This document shows positions 10,520 through 24,400 of a stretch of 64,000 nt of DNA, piece by piece. The stretch lies in NCBI GenBank assembly GCA_024449915.1, contig JAMZAV010000969.1:62001-126000 (forward strand). The letters are read 5' to 3'. The translations under genes and the position numbers were made by a program. The notes beneath the pieces are model-generated. The model was not told where the DNA came from, did no database searches, and worked only from the letters and a program-made list of their open reading frames with translations. The number at the start of each line of letters is the position of its first letter. Positions within the stretch are counted from its first letter, which is position 1. The stretch is from Sweltsa coloradensis. Taxonomy: Eukaryota; Arthropoda; Insecta; Plecoptera; Chloroperlidae.

Positions 10520-13500
10520 CTGAAAACATCATATTATATATTACTTATATATATATTACTAGAAGATCAATGCAAAATAGAATACCAGGGTTCCTTGAGT
10601 CAGCCATAATTCCTCAACTTTTTTAAATCCACAGACGTGTTTTTAAATGTTTATAGTCAGATATTAGTAGTACCAGTCATGTAAGCCCCCCCCCCCCCCC
10701 CCACCTGTAACCCCATAAAAACTTACTCTCTGCACAGGAAAAAAAAACAAAACAAAAACATTTAATCAAATTTTAAAAATGAAGAAAATCCTCAAAACTC
10801 AACTTTTTAAATCCAACATGTTTAAATTTAGTCAATATAGTAGACATCAGTAACCCCCCCCCCCTGTAACTCCATAAAAACTTACGTTCACTTTCGATCC
10901 AGTTGGACACTGGTTGCTCCGTTGGGTCCTCAATTACCGTTTCTTGTTCAGTGATTTGAGGTTCATCAATTTCCATCTCGCTTGCTTGCAATTCCTTATC
11001 TTCTTTTGAGCTATTTGTCAACATTTCTAGAGTAAATATTTCAATGTCTTGTGGTTCATCTGTTGTGTTGCATGCAGGTTCAACATCAGAACATGTGTAC
11101 GTTTCAACAAGGTCCAAGATGTTCTTCTTCATTGTAGGTTGTAATGCAGGTTCTACTAACTCTAGGAAGCTGAAACATTTATGATGTGTGAACCATTGAA
11201 ATATGGGAATTAGCCCTTTCATACATATTATTATCTACGCTAAAATAAACAACTATGGTAGTCAAGCTTGCCAAGTCAGTGACAAATCACAATCTCACAA
11301 AGCCAAGAATTGATGGACTTATGTCCATATCAGAAGTTAAAAAATTTCTGCATGTGACCGGATTCGAACCTCAGACCTTCGGAACTTGGGGCATTAACCA
11401 CTAAACCATTGAATTACCAGACTAAACCTTGTTTGTTTTATTGTTCATACGTACTTCTATGTGCGATACCTACATAATACAGTGAATTAATCATTACAGT
11501 ATTCATTATATAGGGTACCTGGATAGAAAGATGTTTGTCCAATTATTTGGTGAAACCAGCACAAGCTTAAGTAGGTTATTTGAATTATGCAACTCTTGTA
11601 CCCTTAGCATCAAAATACTCTGTAGTTCTGGGCGAGTTTTCTCAATGTGTTCAATGATTTGGCTTTTGACACTCATTACTCCAGCATTCTTGTTTTGAGA
11701 TGTATATTTTGATTTTCTTATTTTGACATCTGATTTAAGTTGTTGTTTGAATTTTTGTGTGAATGCACTAATTATTTTAGCTTTGGCCATTCCAAGGCAT
11801 ATCTCTTTGAGCCACATTGCAGCTACTTTACGCCTATGTGTGTTCTCTTCCTTTTTGTTTGTAAGTTCAATCAGTTTTTTCATGAGTGATGACAATACAT
11901 CTGCATCTTGTAAAAGTGTGAATATTGTTTGCCACAGCTGACGAAATCTAGGTGGTAGTATTTCGTTGCCAGCATCATCAATTTCTGTAAGTCAATAAAC
12001 GCTAAACAGTCAGTGAAACAGAGTTTGACATGACTAAAAAGTTAATCAGGGGAAAAACCTATTAAATTGAAGATGCAAAGTGGAATGGTGATGCATGACT
12101 GCATCTTTGCAAAGCTTGTCAAAATTGAATTTAAAAAAAAAAGAACTAGTATAAAGCAGTTGTCTATAAATAATACTAGTTACAAAGATGCAGTCATGGA
12201 GAAAAGCGATTTTATGAACAGTATTAATACTTAATAGTAGGCCTATACAAATGAAGAAGGGTACATAAGCTGTAGGGAGGAAAGATCCACACTGAACAGA
12301 TCCAGCCACTGGCAGGTAACCGACCAAGAAATTAATGCAAAATGTTGTAAAGAACCAGCCTCTTAACTATAATCATTTTTAATATTAATAAATTTCCAGT
12401 AGGCAGTGACTTATAAAATGGTATAAAAAGATGTCAAGTACAGTTATTGATGGTTGAGAAGTCTGTGTAGGCCTACTAGCACAGCACTATAACAATAATA
12501 TACAGTACCTAAGCGAAACTCACTAACGAAACACGCTGTCAAACCGTCACGCGTGCCCCTAGCGAAAGTCAGAGTCAACTAACGATGACAAGATCTGTTG
12601 AGGTGAGGTGGCAGTGACTTTAAGCTAAGGTTTTCATGGTTTGGAAGTGTTTGTTATACTTTTTGGGCTATTAGTTGACTCCCGACTCTCGCATGGCACG
12701 CTATAGTGTCGCGGCAGTACACGCAGCCGACCACGACAGCAAATCACCCTGCAGGCAGTGCATTGGAGTTTGGCTACTGTCAGACCTGGGTAGTAACGTA
12801 ACGGAAGTAACGTGTTACTGTAACGAAATTACTTTTTTCAGTAACGAGCCAGTAATTTAATTACAATTTTCTCAAAGTAACGAAAGAGTAATTTCACTAC
12901 TTTTATCATTGTAATTTGGCGTTAGTAACGCGTTACTTTTGCCGCGCGGCCCGTGGCTTTGTGTATCAAAATCAGTCACTGGGCCAGTGCGCCTGCTGCC
13001 TTTTTACGTATCGCCCGCTTGAACAATGTGCATGTGCATGCAGCATTTCCGACATTTCGTAGGTCTGATCGAGAGATTTCTAGTCCCGAGTTTTTATTTC
13101 AGAACCTAGCCATGTTTACTTTTGGTAGGCCTACTTTCGCCTATGACGAGCGCCGTTGACGACGTAATTATCTACTTGACATCAAACATTCAAGTCTGTG
13201 TCAAATAAATCGATAGTCGAATTGTTACACTTGTAGTGTAGTTACAACATTTCGCCGATAGATGTCACCCGCGTAATCAATAATTTACTATACATCTATA
13301 CGTCGATATCTACAATATCTCTGTGATAGGCCTCCGCTGGTTTTGAAGTGTGGGCGTGGATAACACCCTGTCTGAGACCCTCCATCGGTAGACAAAGCAC
13401 TTGCGTCATACTCGTCCGCACGTCAGATACATTTTAAATTAAAAAGTAATTTTTGAAAGTAATTTCACTACTTTTTTTCATAAAAAGTAACGTAATTTCA

Positions 13501-16500
13501 TTACTTTCTTGGAAAAGTAACTAAATAGTAATTTAGTTACATTTTGGCTGAAGTAATGAGTAATGTAATTTCATTACTTTTCAAAAGTAACTTACCCAGG
13601 TCTGGCTACTGTATATTATTGTTATAATGTGGTACTAGGTCCCCTGTATCTACTCCTAGCGGAGGTCTCGCTCTGTGCGCGGCAGCAAAGCCAAGCGGAA
13701 ATCCAGTGGACCTTGCTAGGTAGTACCAAGTTTTAGAAGGCTGTGGTTGTCACTCATTGGTTAAATGACATCTAATTTATATTATTTAGTTTTGAAAATG
13801 TTATTATACTAGCGAAAAGCCAAAGTCGTTGATAGACAAGTGAGTGAGCCATGTGTTGAGTACCCAGGAACATCCCATTTCCTCCCCATACCTAAGGCTG
13901 GATCTAGCCCAGTATGGGGAATGATACCGGGTATTCAACACATGGCTCACTCGTCTATCAACGACTTTAGCGTTTCACTCGTCTAGTTGGCTAAGGCGCC
14001 CTTATACCCGGAATGTGGGAGACCTGGGTTTAATCACCTGGTCGGAAAAGATTTTGTAGTTTATGGATTGTATTTAAAAAAATTATTAAACATGTTTTGA
14101 AATGCATATAACGCAGTTTAGTCTACATCAACTGTGACAATACTACGGAAAACATAGCCAATACGAAATTTGAGTAAAGATTGCAAGGTTTACTCAATCT
14201 CCTAGAGGAATTCATAGGAACTTTGAGCATGCAAGATTCTATATACCTTGGTCACTGCAAACAATCATGGCCTTACAAAAATTATTCAATAAAAATGACA
14301 TCTTCAAGAACAAAAGCATTGTTGTTAAAATAAAACCACCATATTTCAATCATATTTTTCAATTTATTCTTTCTTGTAGGTTTAAATCGCAACGGAATTT
14401 TTTCAAGCAGTTCTCAGTTTCCTGGTCACGGATGTCTGTATAAAATTTCAGCTCAATCTATTTGGCCATTCGGCCGTATGAGCCCGGACAAACAAACAGA
14501 CAGACATACATTTAACATACAGACTAATTAATCACGACCAAGGCCCGTTCGACTTGCATTGAGACTTTGTTCGCTGCGCTCACTCGTCTAATCATAACTA
14601 TTAAAAGAAAATACAGCAAATTTGAATTTATACAAAATAAACTAATATTAAAAAGTGTTTTATGTGAAGTGTTAAAAAGATTCAAAAATCTAGAACTTTG
14701 AATAGTGATTATTGTTGAGGAATTAGAAAGCCATTTTCATACAGATCTAGTTCTAGTATTTATGATTAGAAAGTTGTAAAATTTAACATTAATTCAGTTT
14801 AAAAATTAATGTGGTTGTAGCTTGGCTGCTTGATGCTTGGTTTTGAACATTAAGAAGATTAGAAGTACAAGAACCAAGAATAGAAGTGTGAACGCTAGAA
14901 CTTGATGATCAGGCTGTGATTACATGCATAGCAGTGACCAAGGTTTATCGGATCTGGCACGATCAAGGTTCTCCTAAATTCCGCTGGGACATTGAGTAAA
15001 CCTTGCAATCTTTACTCGTATTTTGTACTGGCTATGTTTTCCATGGTAGGTACCTATTGTTTGCATTTCAAAACATATTTTATAATTTTTAAAATACAAT
15101 CCAGAAATTAAGAAATCTTTTCCGACCGGGGGTTTGAACCCAGGTCTCCCACATTTTGAATATAAAAGCGCCTTAGCCAATTAGACTAGGGAAACGCCAA
15201 AGTCGTTGTTAGATGAGTGAGCGGGTCATGTGTTGAGTACCCGGGAACATTTTCATTTAAGTTTGATAATTCAGAATCAGATGTGCTTTTATTCTCAAAT
15301 ACATGTTACAATTATAACAGGCACTTAATACATGATATAACTTTGAGAAGCCCACAAAGTCTAATATTAAAGGTATATTTAATAGGGTTTTGAGTGCCAA
15401 CTGAGGCCATAATGCGCCACTCTAGCCAATGATAGGCTAGAGAGGTCTTAGGTAGGGGGAAGAAAGGGAATGTTACCGGGTACTCAACACATGGCTCACT
15501 CACTCGTCTAGCAACGACTTTGGCGTTTCCCTAGTTTAAGGCAGGAGGGTACAAAAAAGTGAAGGTATTTAAGAACCTTGTTAGGCAGTATGGGATCAGG
15601 CACTAAGGGAATACAACATAAAAAAAAGTGAAAGAGAAAAAAAAAGTAAAAGTAAAGAGTGTTTAATGTTAATAACTTTATGACAAGGGAGCAGAGCGAC
15701 TGAGGATACAATTCAAGAAAATCGGCACTTCCGCGTTTCTGTGTGTGTATGTGTGTGTGTGTGTACGTCAAAAATAAATCAGCCGAATCGCTGAACAGAT
15801 TGCGCTGAAATTTTAAACAGACATCTGGTACAAGTTAACTGAGAACTGCTAACAAAATCAGGTAGATCCATTGCGATTTAAACCTACAGGAAATAATAAA
15901 TTTAAAAATAGACTGCAAATGTGTAGGAATTATTTTAAGGACAATGGTTTTGTTTTTGTAAAAATATTTTTTGTTTGTTATTTGTCTGGCTGTGAAAATG
16001 CAGTGCCCAAGGTGTATCAAATCTTGCATGCTCAAGGTACCCCCAAATAGAGCTGGGAGATTGAGTAAACCTTGCAATATTTACACGTATTTCGTACTGG
16101 CTATGATTTCCATAGTATTGTCACAGTTGATAGACTATACTGCGTTATATGCATTTCAAAACATGTTTAATAATTTTTAAGAGCGAAAATAGAACTACAA
16201 ACTGTGCATTTAACTTCATACACAATCAGAGATTGCTTAAGATACGGAAAGTCCGTTTTGACCGCAAGTTTTGCCTCAGTTTCATTGAACTTTTTAGATG
16301 AATAGAAACTTGACCTTAAATGACTGCCAGCTTTACCGGCTATTGGGAATTTGTGTTTTTTTTGATTGCACATAGTTTCTTATGTCCGTGCGCCCACCGT
16401 GTTCGATTGAAAAGGCCGCGTGACAGAGTACATTAATTAACCTTGCTATTACTTTCATCGTGTTGCGAGCTACAAATGCGTATTTTTTCACAAATCTTCA

Positions 16501-19500
16501 TTAAAACACATTTTCGTTTGACCATCACAATAACACCACCTGCACTGCAATTGAAACGTAAACAAAAACCTCACGTTCTTCTCCGACGCACTGCACTGTG
16601 ACATGCGCAATTAAAATACAGGAGCACAACTGTAACACCCCACTCAAGGTCAGGCACTGAATGACAATCCCAACAAGCGATCGACTCTACTAGTAAACGT
16701 AGAGACGAGGCATTGCCAACGAGAGCAATACAAACTCCACTAGGCGTATTGGTAAGATTGCTGAAACACGGGCATTTTCAAATTCCGGGACAAAACAGTG
16801 TCCCCAAAAACGTTTTTGGGACACCGGGAAACATTACAAAAAAACGGGACTGTCCTGGAATTTACGGGACGTCTGGTCACCCTAAGTTGGTATAAGGGCG
16901 CATCAACTGTAAGGCCATAATGCGCCACTCTAGCCTATGATAGGTTAGGGTGGATAGACCAACGGTGTCTAGATTCAGTCTTGGGTAAAGGGGGAGAAAA
17001 GGGAATGTTACCGGGTACTCAACACATGGCATTCACTCGTCTAACAACGACTTTTGCGTTTTCCTAGTAAGTATGGTGTGTTTATGGGATTTTATATGTT
17101 AGTTTGCACCTTGTGTATATATACCTACTCACCTGTAGATAATGTCTTTAGCAAGTCTTCGTCCGGAATGAACGTCTCTCCCTCCAACAAGGCAGTAATC
17201 AACATGTCGTCTTTTATCAAAATGGCCTTGTTTCTAATTATGAAAATTTCTAAGTGCTTAAGAATCTGCTCTAAAAGAGCATTTACTTCCCGGACATCTT
17301 CAATTTTCTTCGTTGGGTCACCATCACCAACTGTTACAGCAAGTTTTTTTTTTGCTTTCTTTGGCAACCTGCCAATTACTTCAGTAACACGAGTCCTATG
17401 ATTACAGAAACACATTATATATTACATGGAAAAAGTTTGATCTTGGATAAGGTAGCCATTTTTTTTAAAGTCCCAAACAGGGACAAATAAAATGTAAACA
17501 TAATATATAACCTGTGGAGCAGCTTGGGTCTGGGCTAGAAAAATGTCAAGATTTATTTGTGTCAAATGCCCAGAAAACTGCTTTCTGAAATATTAATGGC
17601 ATATGGGTTTAATGTGTACAATTTTGTAGTCATAGAATCACTTTCTAGTGTTTCAAAAATGATAGTACAACAAAATAAAATACTAGCACTCAGCATAGTA
17701 TAATGCAAAGGATATGTAATGAATTGATGAGGGCAAAAAATAAAAATAATTGCAAAGGAATTTAATTTGTATATGCCTAATATGCATGTTTTTACTTTTA
17801 ATAGTACACTTTGTCTTTACAACAAAATAATTAATGTATTTATGAATGTACATAATCAAAAACGTAGATTAGTTGCATGATTGGTAGGTACATTTTGATT
17901 TTTTATTCAAACAAAATCAATGCAAATAATAACAGAAAATGAATTATCTTCTTGGAAGTGGACGAAATAATGTTATACTATTAGTGGATCAGATAAGTAG
18001 ATTTTTTTAAATGTTGTTTTTTTCTTATGCCCACATCTACTTTACAAAGTCATCAACTCATCATGCATCTAGCCGCCCATTTTTTTTTAAAGTAAAACAT
18101 TATCATTCCATACACGGTACAGTTGACAGAATACTGGGTCACTTTGACCATCAAATTGCAAACCGGTACAAATAGTACGTAATTTTAATGATTCTCTCGG
18201 GACATTGGTACAATGAAAACGGTACTGTATCGGTGCGGTACGTCTGGTTACCTTAATCATGGAAAAGGCTTGGCTGGCCTATTCCATATTATGCTGGTTG
18301 CATTACATTAGGGATGGGAAAAAGCATTTAATTTCCTAAACGTTTAACCCCTTGAAATTTTCGCGTTTAAACGTTTAAAGCCTTATTTTCTAAAACTAGG
18401 CCGCGTTGTTGGATGAGCGTAATTGGTGCATTGAGTAGCCAAGTGTTATGCGGATTTTCTGTTGTTCTGTGAAAAAATCATTACTAAGTTGAAGATTTTT
18501 TTTAAAATTTATTTAAATTAAATTAAAAATAAACTTTTATTTTTATTTTTTTAAATTATAATCGTAATTTTTTAAAAGAAAAAAATCGTAAAATTTTGAT
18601 TTTCATAAGAAATAATTATTCGATTGTGCTCAAATTTCACAAATATATTAATTCATAAATTAAGGTTCTGTGAAAAATCATTACGATCGGATAAAGCATG
18701 TAGGTGCTATAAGCCAAAGAAATTTTAAAAATCGAAAAAAAGTCGTAAAATTGCGATTTTTTAAAGAAATTTATTTTTGATAACGCTCAAAATTTCACAC
18801 GAATATATTAATTCATAAAATTAAGGTTCTGTGAAAAAATCATTACAATCGGACAAAGCATGTAGGTGTTATAAATCGAAGAATTTTGTTAAAAATTTAA
18901 AAAAATCGTAAAATTGCGATTTTCATGAGAAATAATTTTCCGATTGCGCTCAAAAACGTGGCAGTTCTAAGTTCAGAGATTTCGAAGGCCTCCATAAAAT
19001 TTCATCGCAATCGGAGTATCGGTTTAGCCGGAATCGTGTGGACAAACAGACAAAAATACAGAAAGAAAGAAAGAAAGAAAGAAAGAAAAAAAAAAAACAT
19101 TCCGGATTTTTTTCTCCAGTGTAGTGAAATGGAATCTTCGCTTCGCTTGCTACGCTCATCAAAAAAAAAAAAAAATAGTAATTTTGTACTTATGAGATGA
19201 CCGGCCGAAGAATAATTAACAACGGTTTTATTCTCACAATTGCATTTAATGACCCGGCACTTCCACCAAGTGTAACAGACAAGATGCCTTAATACAGCCT
19301 GGGACCTGGCACCTCCATAAAAATTAAGCACTTTTAGAAAATTATCAGCCTAATTTGTTAGCCTATGTTTGTGTAGGCTACAAAAGTAATAAAATGACAT
19401 TTCATTTCATTTATTTTATTTTACCATCACGTTTATACGTTTAGGCCTATATAAAACTCTAAACGTTAAAACTCTACATGCGCGTTTAAACGACTCATCC

Positions 19501-21419
19501 CTACATTACATGCACACAGTGGCGACTTCTTAAGTCCTATTAGGTGTGCACTTTATACGTTGATTAGACTTACTTTGTATTGGCGTCAACAGCCATATGG
19601 GGGTTTGGGGCAAAGCCCCGAGAACATTTTGTCCAAGGTATTTTGTTTTCCTCAATTTAAGAGCACGTTTATTTTTTAAATATTTTCTCGTATTTGTGTG
19701 GTTCTTTTTTGCACAATTTTCGTGACACTCTAGCTAAAATCAGCTCTGTAATCGTTATGAATTAAGTGCAAATAAACCAGTACACAGCCATAGAGGCATG
19801 TTGCCAGTGTAGCTAGTCAATTTCAAGCCTAATTTTTTGCATGGTGTAGGCTCTACAATCTCCATAGGCCTACATTTTCTAAAAATAAGTTTGAGTCATT
19901 CCATTTAAATTTAAGTTTGCAAGGCATAATCAGGTGCGTAATTGACACACCGCCCCAACCAGAGCACAGAACGATCGGGGTTTGGTCACAGTTGTCTGGA
20001 CGTTGATAAAATAGAAATTTTTACAACATTTTGATGGCAGTGCCTTGTTGTGGTGGCCCGGTGTGTGACAGATTTCCCACCAGAGTGCAGAACGATCGAC
20101 GTTTTGTCGCCACCATGCGTAAGTTCCACCACAATGTAAAGAGTCCTGTGACCAAACCCGGATCGTGCGATCCTGTCGAACCAGCTTGGCATTGTCATAG
20201 GGGTCATACTTACATTATCTGTGAATCTGGGATATTTTTGGTGTACTTATAACCATTTAGAGCATATATCTTTAGAGCTTGCCAAGTCTCAATGTAATCT
20301 TGAAATTGTTCTTTTGCTTTGTCAGCTTGGCTAGAATCTTTTTCAGTTGCAAAATAGTCAATCGTCAGTTCGGCCTCTCCCTTCCAGTAGTGTTCCTGTA
20401 AATTAAAAAAACTTATTGGTTGGAGCTTGGAAATAGTGAACAATAGTAAATATTGGAGTCAGCTCTGGAGTCCTAGGAATGGAGTAGAAGTCGACTCGTC
20501 GATCGGCAATAAAGCAATAAAGATAAGATAAAAGGGTACTTGTTCATTATCTGGACCCCCTTTAAATTTTTTGGTTGGCCCCCCCCCCCCCCCTCCCCGC
20601 TGTCGGTAATTTTTTCACTTGTTTTTGTTAAGAATGAATATCTAACTTGCCGAGCATTGAAGAGGCCGTTGCTAAAACGGAGTGTCTTAAGCCATGGTAC
20701 GTGGCGAGGGGGCTTTGCTGCTATGCTACCCCGTTTAACAAGCAGGTTTCAACTGTAATTTACGTTAAATTTAGGTTCATTTAGGTTAAGTTAAGTTAGG
20801 TTAGTAGATAAGTTACTTTTTGTTTTGTTGTTTATCAGCCAATTTTTGTTTTTTTAAAGGGTGTCCCGATAATGAACAATTACCGATAAAAGTGATTGAC
20901 CTTGACCAATGTAACAATCACAATGCCATGCAATAAACACGAGAAGCAGACTGGGCTATTTAAAGAATGAGACCGGGTGGGCCATAAAGAAAGGTAACAC
21001 TTGCCCTCGGTGTCATTGCATCTGTCACGTCTTGTCAAGGTCGCGGTGAGTGGTGAATGGGGGTGGGGATGGGGGTGGGGGTGAGGGTGGTAGAACAGAC
21101 ATGCACTTGTTGACAAATTGATAAATTATAGCTTGTTAGCAAGATAAGGAAAGGCCATTTACAAACAACTCGCGGAACTAACTAAACTCGACTGACAAGA
21201 AAACGCTTAGGGCAATAAGTTGATCAGGTTGGGACTTGGGGGAGAGATATTTGATATTTGATATTTATTGACTTAAAGGTGGGCTACATAGGGCTATAAA
21301 GCCCCTTTGACCATAGCCAACCTCTACAACATGTAATACATAAGTATTTTATAATAGATATGTAAGTAATATACTAATCATACTAATTAATTATGCTAAT
21401 TAAAACTATTATTAAACTG

Positions 21420-21464
<45 letters not shown>

Positions 21465-24400
21465 TTTCTACTAAACTAATATTAGATACATACTAATAAC
21501 TGTGGATACAAATTCATACAATTGATGTTGAAAATTGATTGACAATAATATAAACGTATACTATAGTAAATTCTGCAAGCAATTATAATGATGATGCTCT
21601 ATTCCCAATAGCGAGACTAATATATTGTACACATAATATTAATTATTTACTTATACTCCCAGTATACCTAGAAAGCAGTGTATTGTGTATTTGATTTCGG
21701 AGAGTTATATTCGACCTGCTAGTATACAATTCAAGTCCAAATTCATTCCATAGCCGACTTGCCGTGATAATGAATGATTTATTACATTTTGTTGTGCGAT
21801 GCTTTGGTATCTGTAACATGTTTCGCGTGTGCCTGTTTGTGCGGTTATGTATTCTATCCATTCTTGTGAACTTATTATAAATATAGGGGGGAGATTTTGT
21901 CTTCATAATTTTCATTGTAAGCATAATTAAGGATAGCATTCGTCGTTCTTTCAGTTTTAGCCATTTTAAATGAATATAAGATGGGGTTATATGTTCATCA
22001 CGTCTCACATTTAGAATAAATCGAACACAAGCATTTTGCACTCTTTGTATTTTAACGTTAAGTGTCTCCGTTAAATCGTTATAAACTATTGAGGCATAAT
22101 CAATTATGGGAAATATAAGAGCTTGAATTAATATCTTCCGAATGGATTGGGGAAGGAATGGACAGTTACGTTTTAGTTGATGCATGCACGAAATGACTTT
22201 TTTAGTTGTATTATTAATGTGGGGTGTCCACGACAAGGTTTCATCTACTATAAGACCGAGGTTTTTTGACATTTTTCTGGTAAGGTATGACCGTGTTATT
22301 TATTGTGACTGGGGGAAGTACAGCTGTGTCTACGTTAGCTAATAGTTTACGATATCCGACTAGCATCAGTTGAGTTTTTTGAACGTTGAGCGATAGGTTA
22401 TGGTTGACAACATACTCATTAAGCTTACGTATATCGTGGTTTGCATGGTTGATAGTGCGTTCACCGTCTTTAGGTTGGAAGTGTAAATACATTTGAAAAT
22501 CGTCTGCGTACATATGATGTTTTGAATAAGTGAAATTTGTATGTATATCATTAACGTAAAGGGAAAAGAATAGAGGTGACAATACTGACCCTTGGGGTAC
22601 GCCGGATTTATTTACAGTCCACGAGGAGGCGCTTTTCTCAGTGATAACTCGTTGGTTCCTATTCGTGAGGTACGATGAAAACCAGTGAAGAGCTGCATTG
22701 GAAATACCTAGGTATGATAGTTTGGAGAGCAGCAAGTCATGGTTTACGCAGTCAAAGGCTTTACTAAAGTCGAAGAGTGCCAATAAGGTTAGTTCTTTTC
22801 TATCCATAGCAAATCGTAAGTCATCCGTTATTTTAATGAGTGCAGTAGTTGTATTATGTCCCTTCCGGAACCCAGATTGGAATTCACTAATTACATCGAA
22901 CTCAGAAAGGTATTTACGAAGCTGATCGTTGATAATTTTTTCTAGCATCTTACTGAATGTGCAAAGAAGACTGATTGGCCTATAATTAGAGACAGATGCA
23001 GGGGATGAACATTTTGGAATTGGTTTTACGTGCGCCTTCTTCCACTGTGATGGAAAGACACCATTTTGAAGAGAGTAGTTATAAATGTGCTCAAGAGAAG
23101 GTAGTATTATATGTAAACATTTGATGATGAGTGTAATGGGGATACCATCTGGGCCTCTAGCTTTAGATTTGATTTCGTTGGCGGCTTTTACTATGTCCTC
23201 CGGATAGATATGTGAAAAATGAAAAGATTCGCGATTTGGTCGAGGGAGTGAATTATAATAATTAATGGTGTGGTTTAGTTCTGTTGGGTTTATTATACCG
23301 GCATTGGATGTAAAGTATTCATTTAAATTTTCGGCGGATACAGAATTATCAATAGTTGTTTTTTTATGTTTACCGATACCCATGGAACGCACACCGTTCC
23401 ATAGGTCTGTAGGGTTTTTCGAAGAATTGAATAATTCATATGTGTACTTAATTTTAGAATTTCGAATAGTTTGTTTCGTTCTGTTGCGGAGTGTGCGGAA
23501 ATTTTCGTAGTCATTTTGGTCTTTTGTTTTAATATGACGTCTTCTAGCCGCATCTCGTTCTCTAATAGTAGTTTAATGTCGGATGTCATCCATGGCGATG
23601 GACGGTGTTCACCTTAACAGTTTTATGGGGAGCATGTTTGTCGTACAATCCGTTAACTGTCGTGTGAAAATTTCTACCTTCTCATCGACATTATTAGTTT
23701 CGGTGATTATATGCCATGGGGTTCGATAATGCATCGGTTTGAAAAGCATCTATATTAAATTTAGAAAAATCTCTATATGTTATTACTTTTGGTGTATATT
23801 TGGGAGTGGTGAGCGAAAAAACAGCATAAATCAAATCGTGATAAGAGAAGCCAGGAGCAGGACACTGTCCAAACGTTTGTAAGAGATTCGGGCAATTTGA
23901 CGCTATTACGTCAAGATTACTCTCTGCAGTTAATGTGTGATATGTGTTTGTGTATGGCACACATGTTAGATTAACATACGTTAAGAGTATCACGTACAGA
24001 TTCGCTTTCAAAGGTTTGAGTTCCAAATCGTGCATTTAAGTCTCCTGCTATAATAACATACTTGTAATGGAATAAGTGGATGTACATATCATTGACTAAT
24101 AGGTCCATATATCCTACTTTAGGTGCCCTGTATATACATGAAAAAAGTAATTTGGTGCTAAGAAAAGAAAACCCCTAATAAGATATATTCAGGAGTGTAG
24201 TCGTAAACAGTATCCGCCTTTCTAGGTATATTTGGGAGAATTTTACATTTAAAACAATCACGGACATACACGGCTACTCCACCGCCAAGCTTAACTTTGC
24301 GATCCCTTCTAAATATGGAGTACCCTGGCAGTTCAATGGAAGAGTTAGATATGGTGGGCTTGAGAAATGTCTCACTTATTGCAATAATATCAAATTGTGT

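Larger units (their letters stand above)
18309..19503. mobile_element. hAT-type element with exact 8-bp TSD, interrupted by a helitron-like copy
   Basis: Ends TAGGGATGGG and CTCATCCCTA with exact CATTACAT on both sides (18301-18308 and 19504-19511). Subterminal CGTTTAAACG palindromes occur at both ends. The middle (18396-19161) is a nested helitron-like insertion. Confidence 0.88.

Noticed and set aside
20760..20800. TTAGGT-like repeats resembling telomere sequence
   Set aside because: Only a few irregular TTAGGTT/AAGTTAAG units inside a TIR element.
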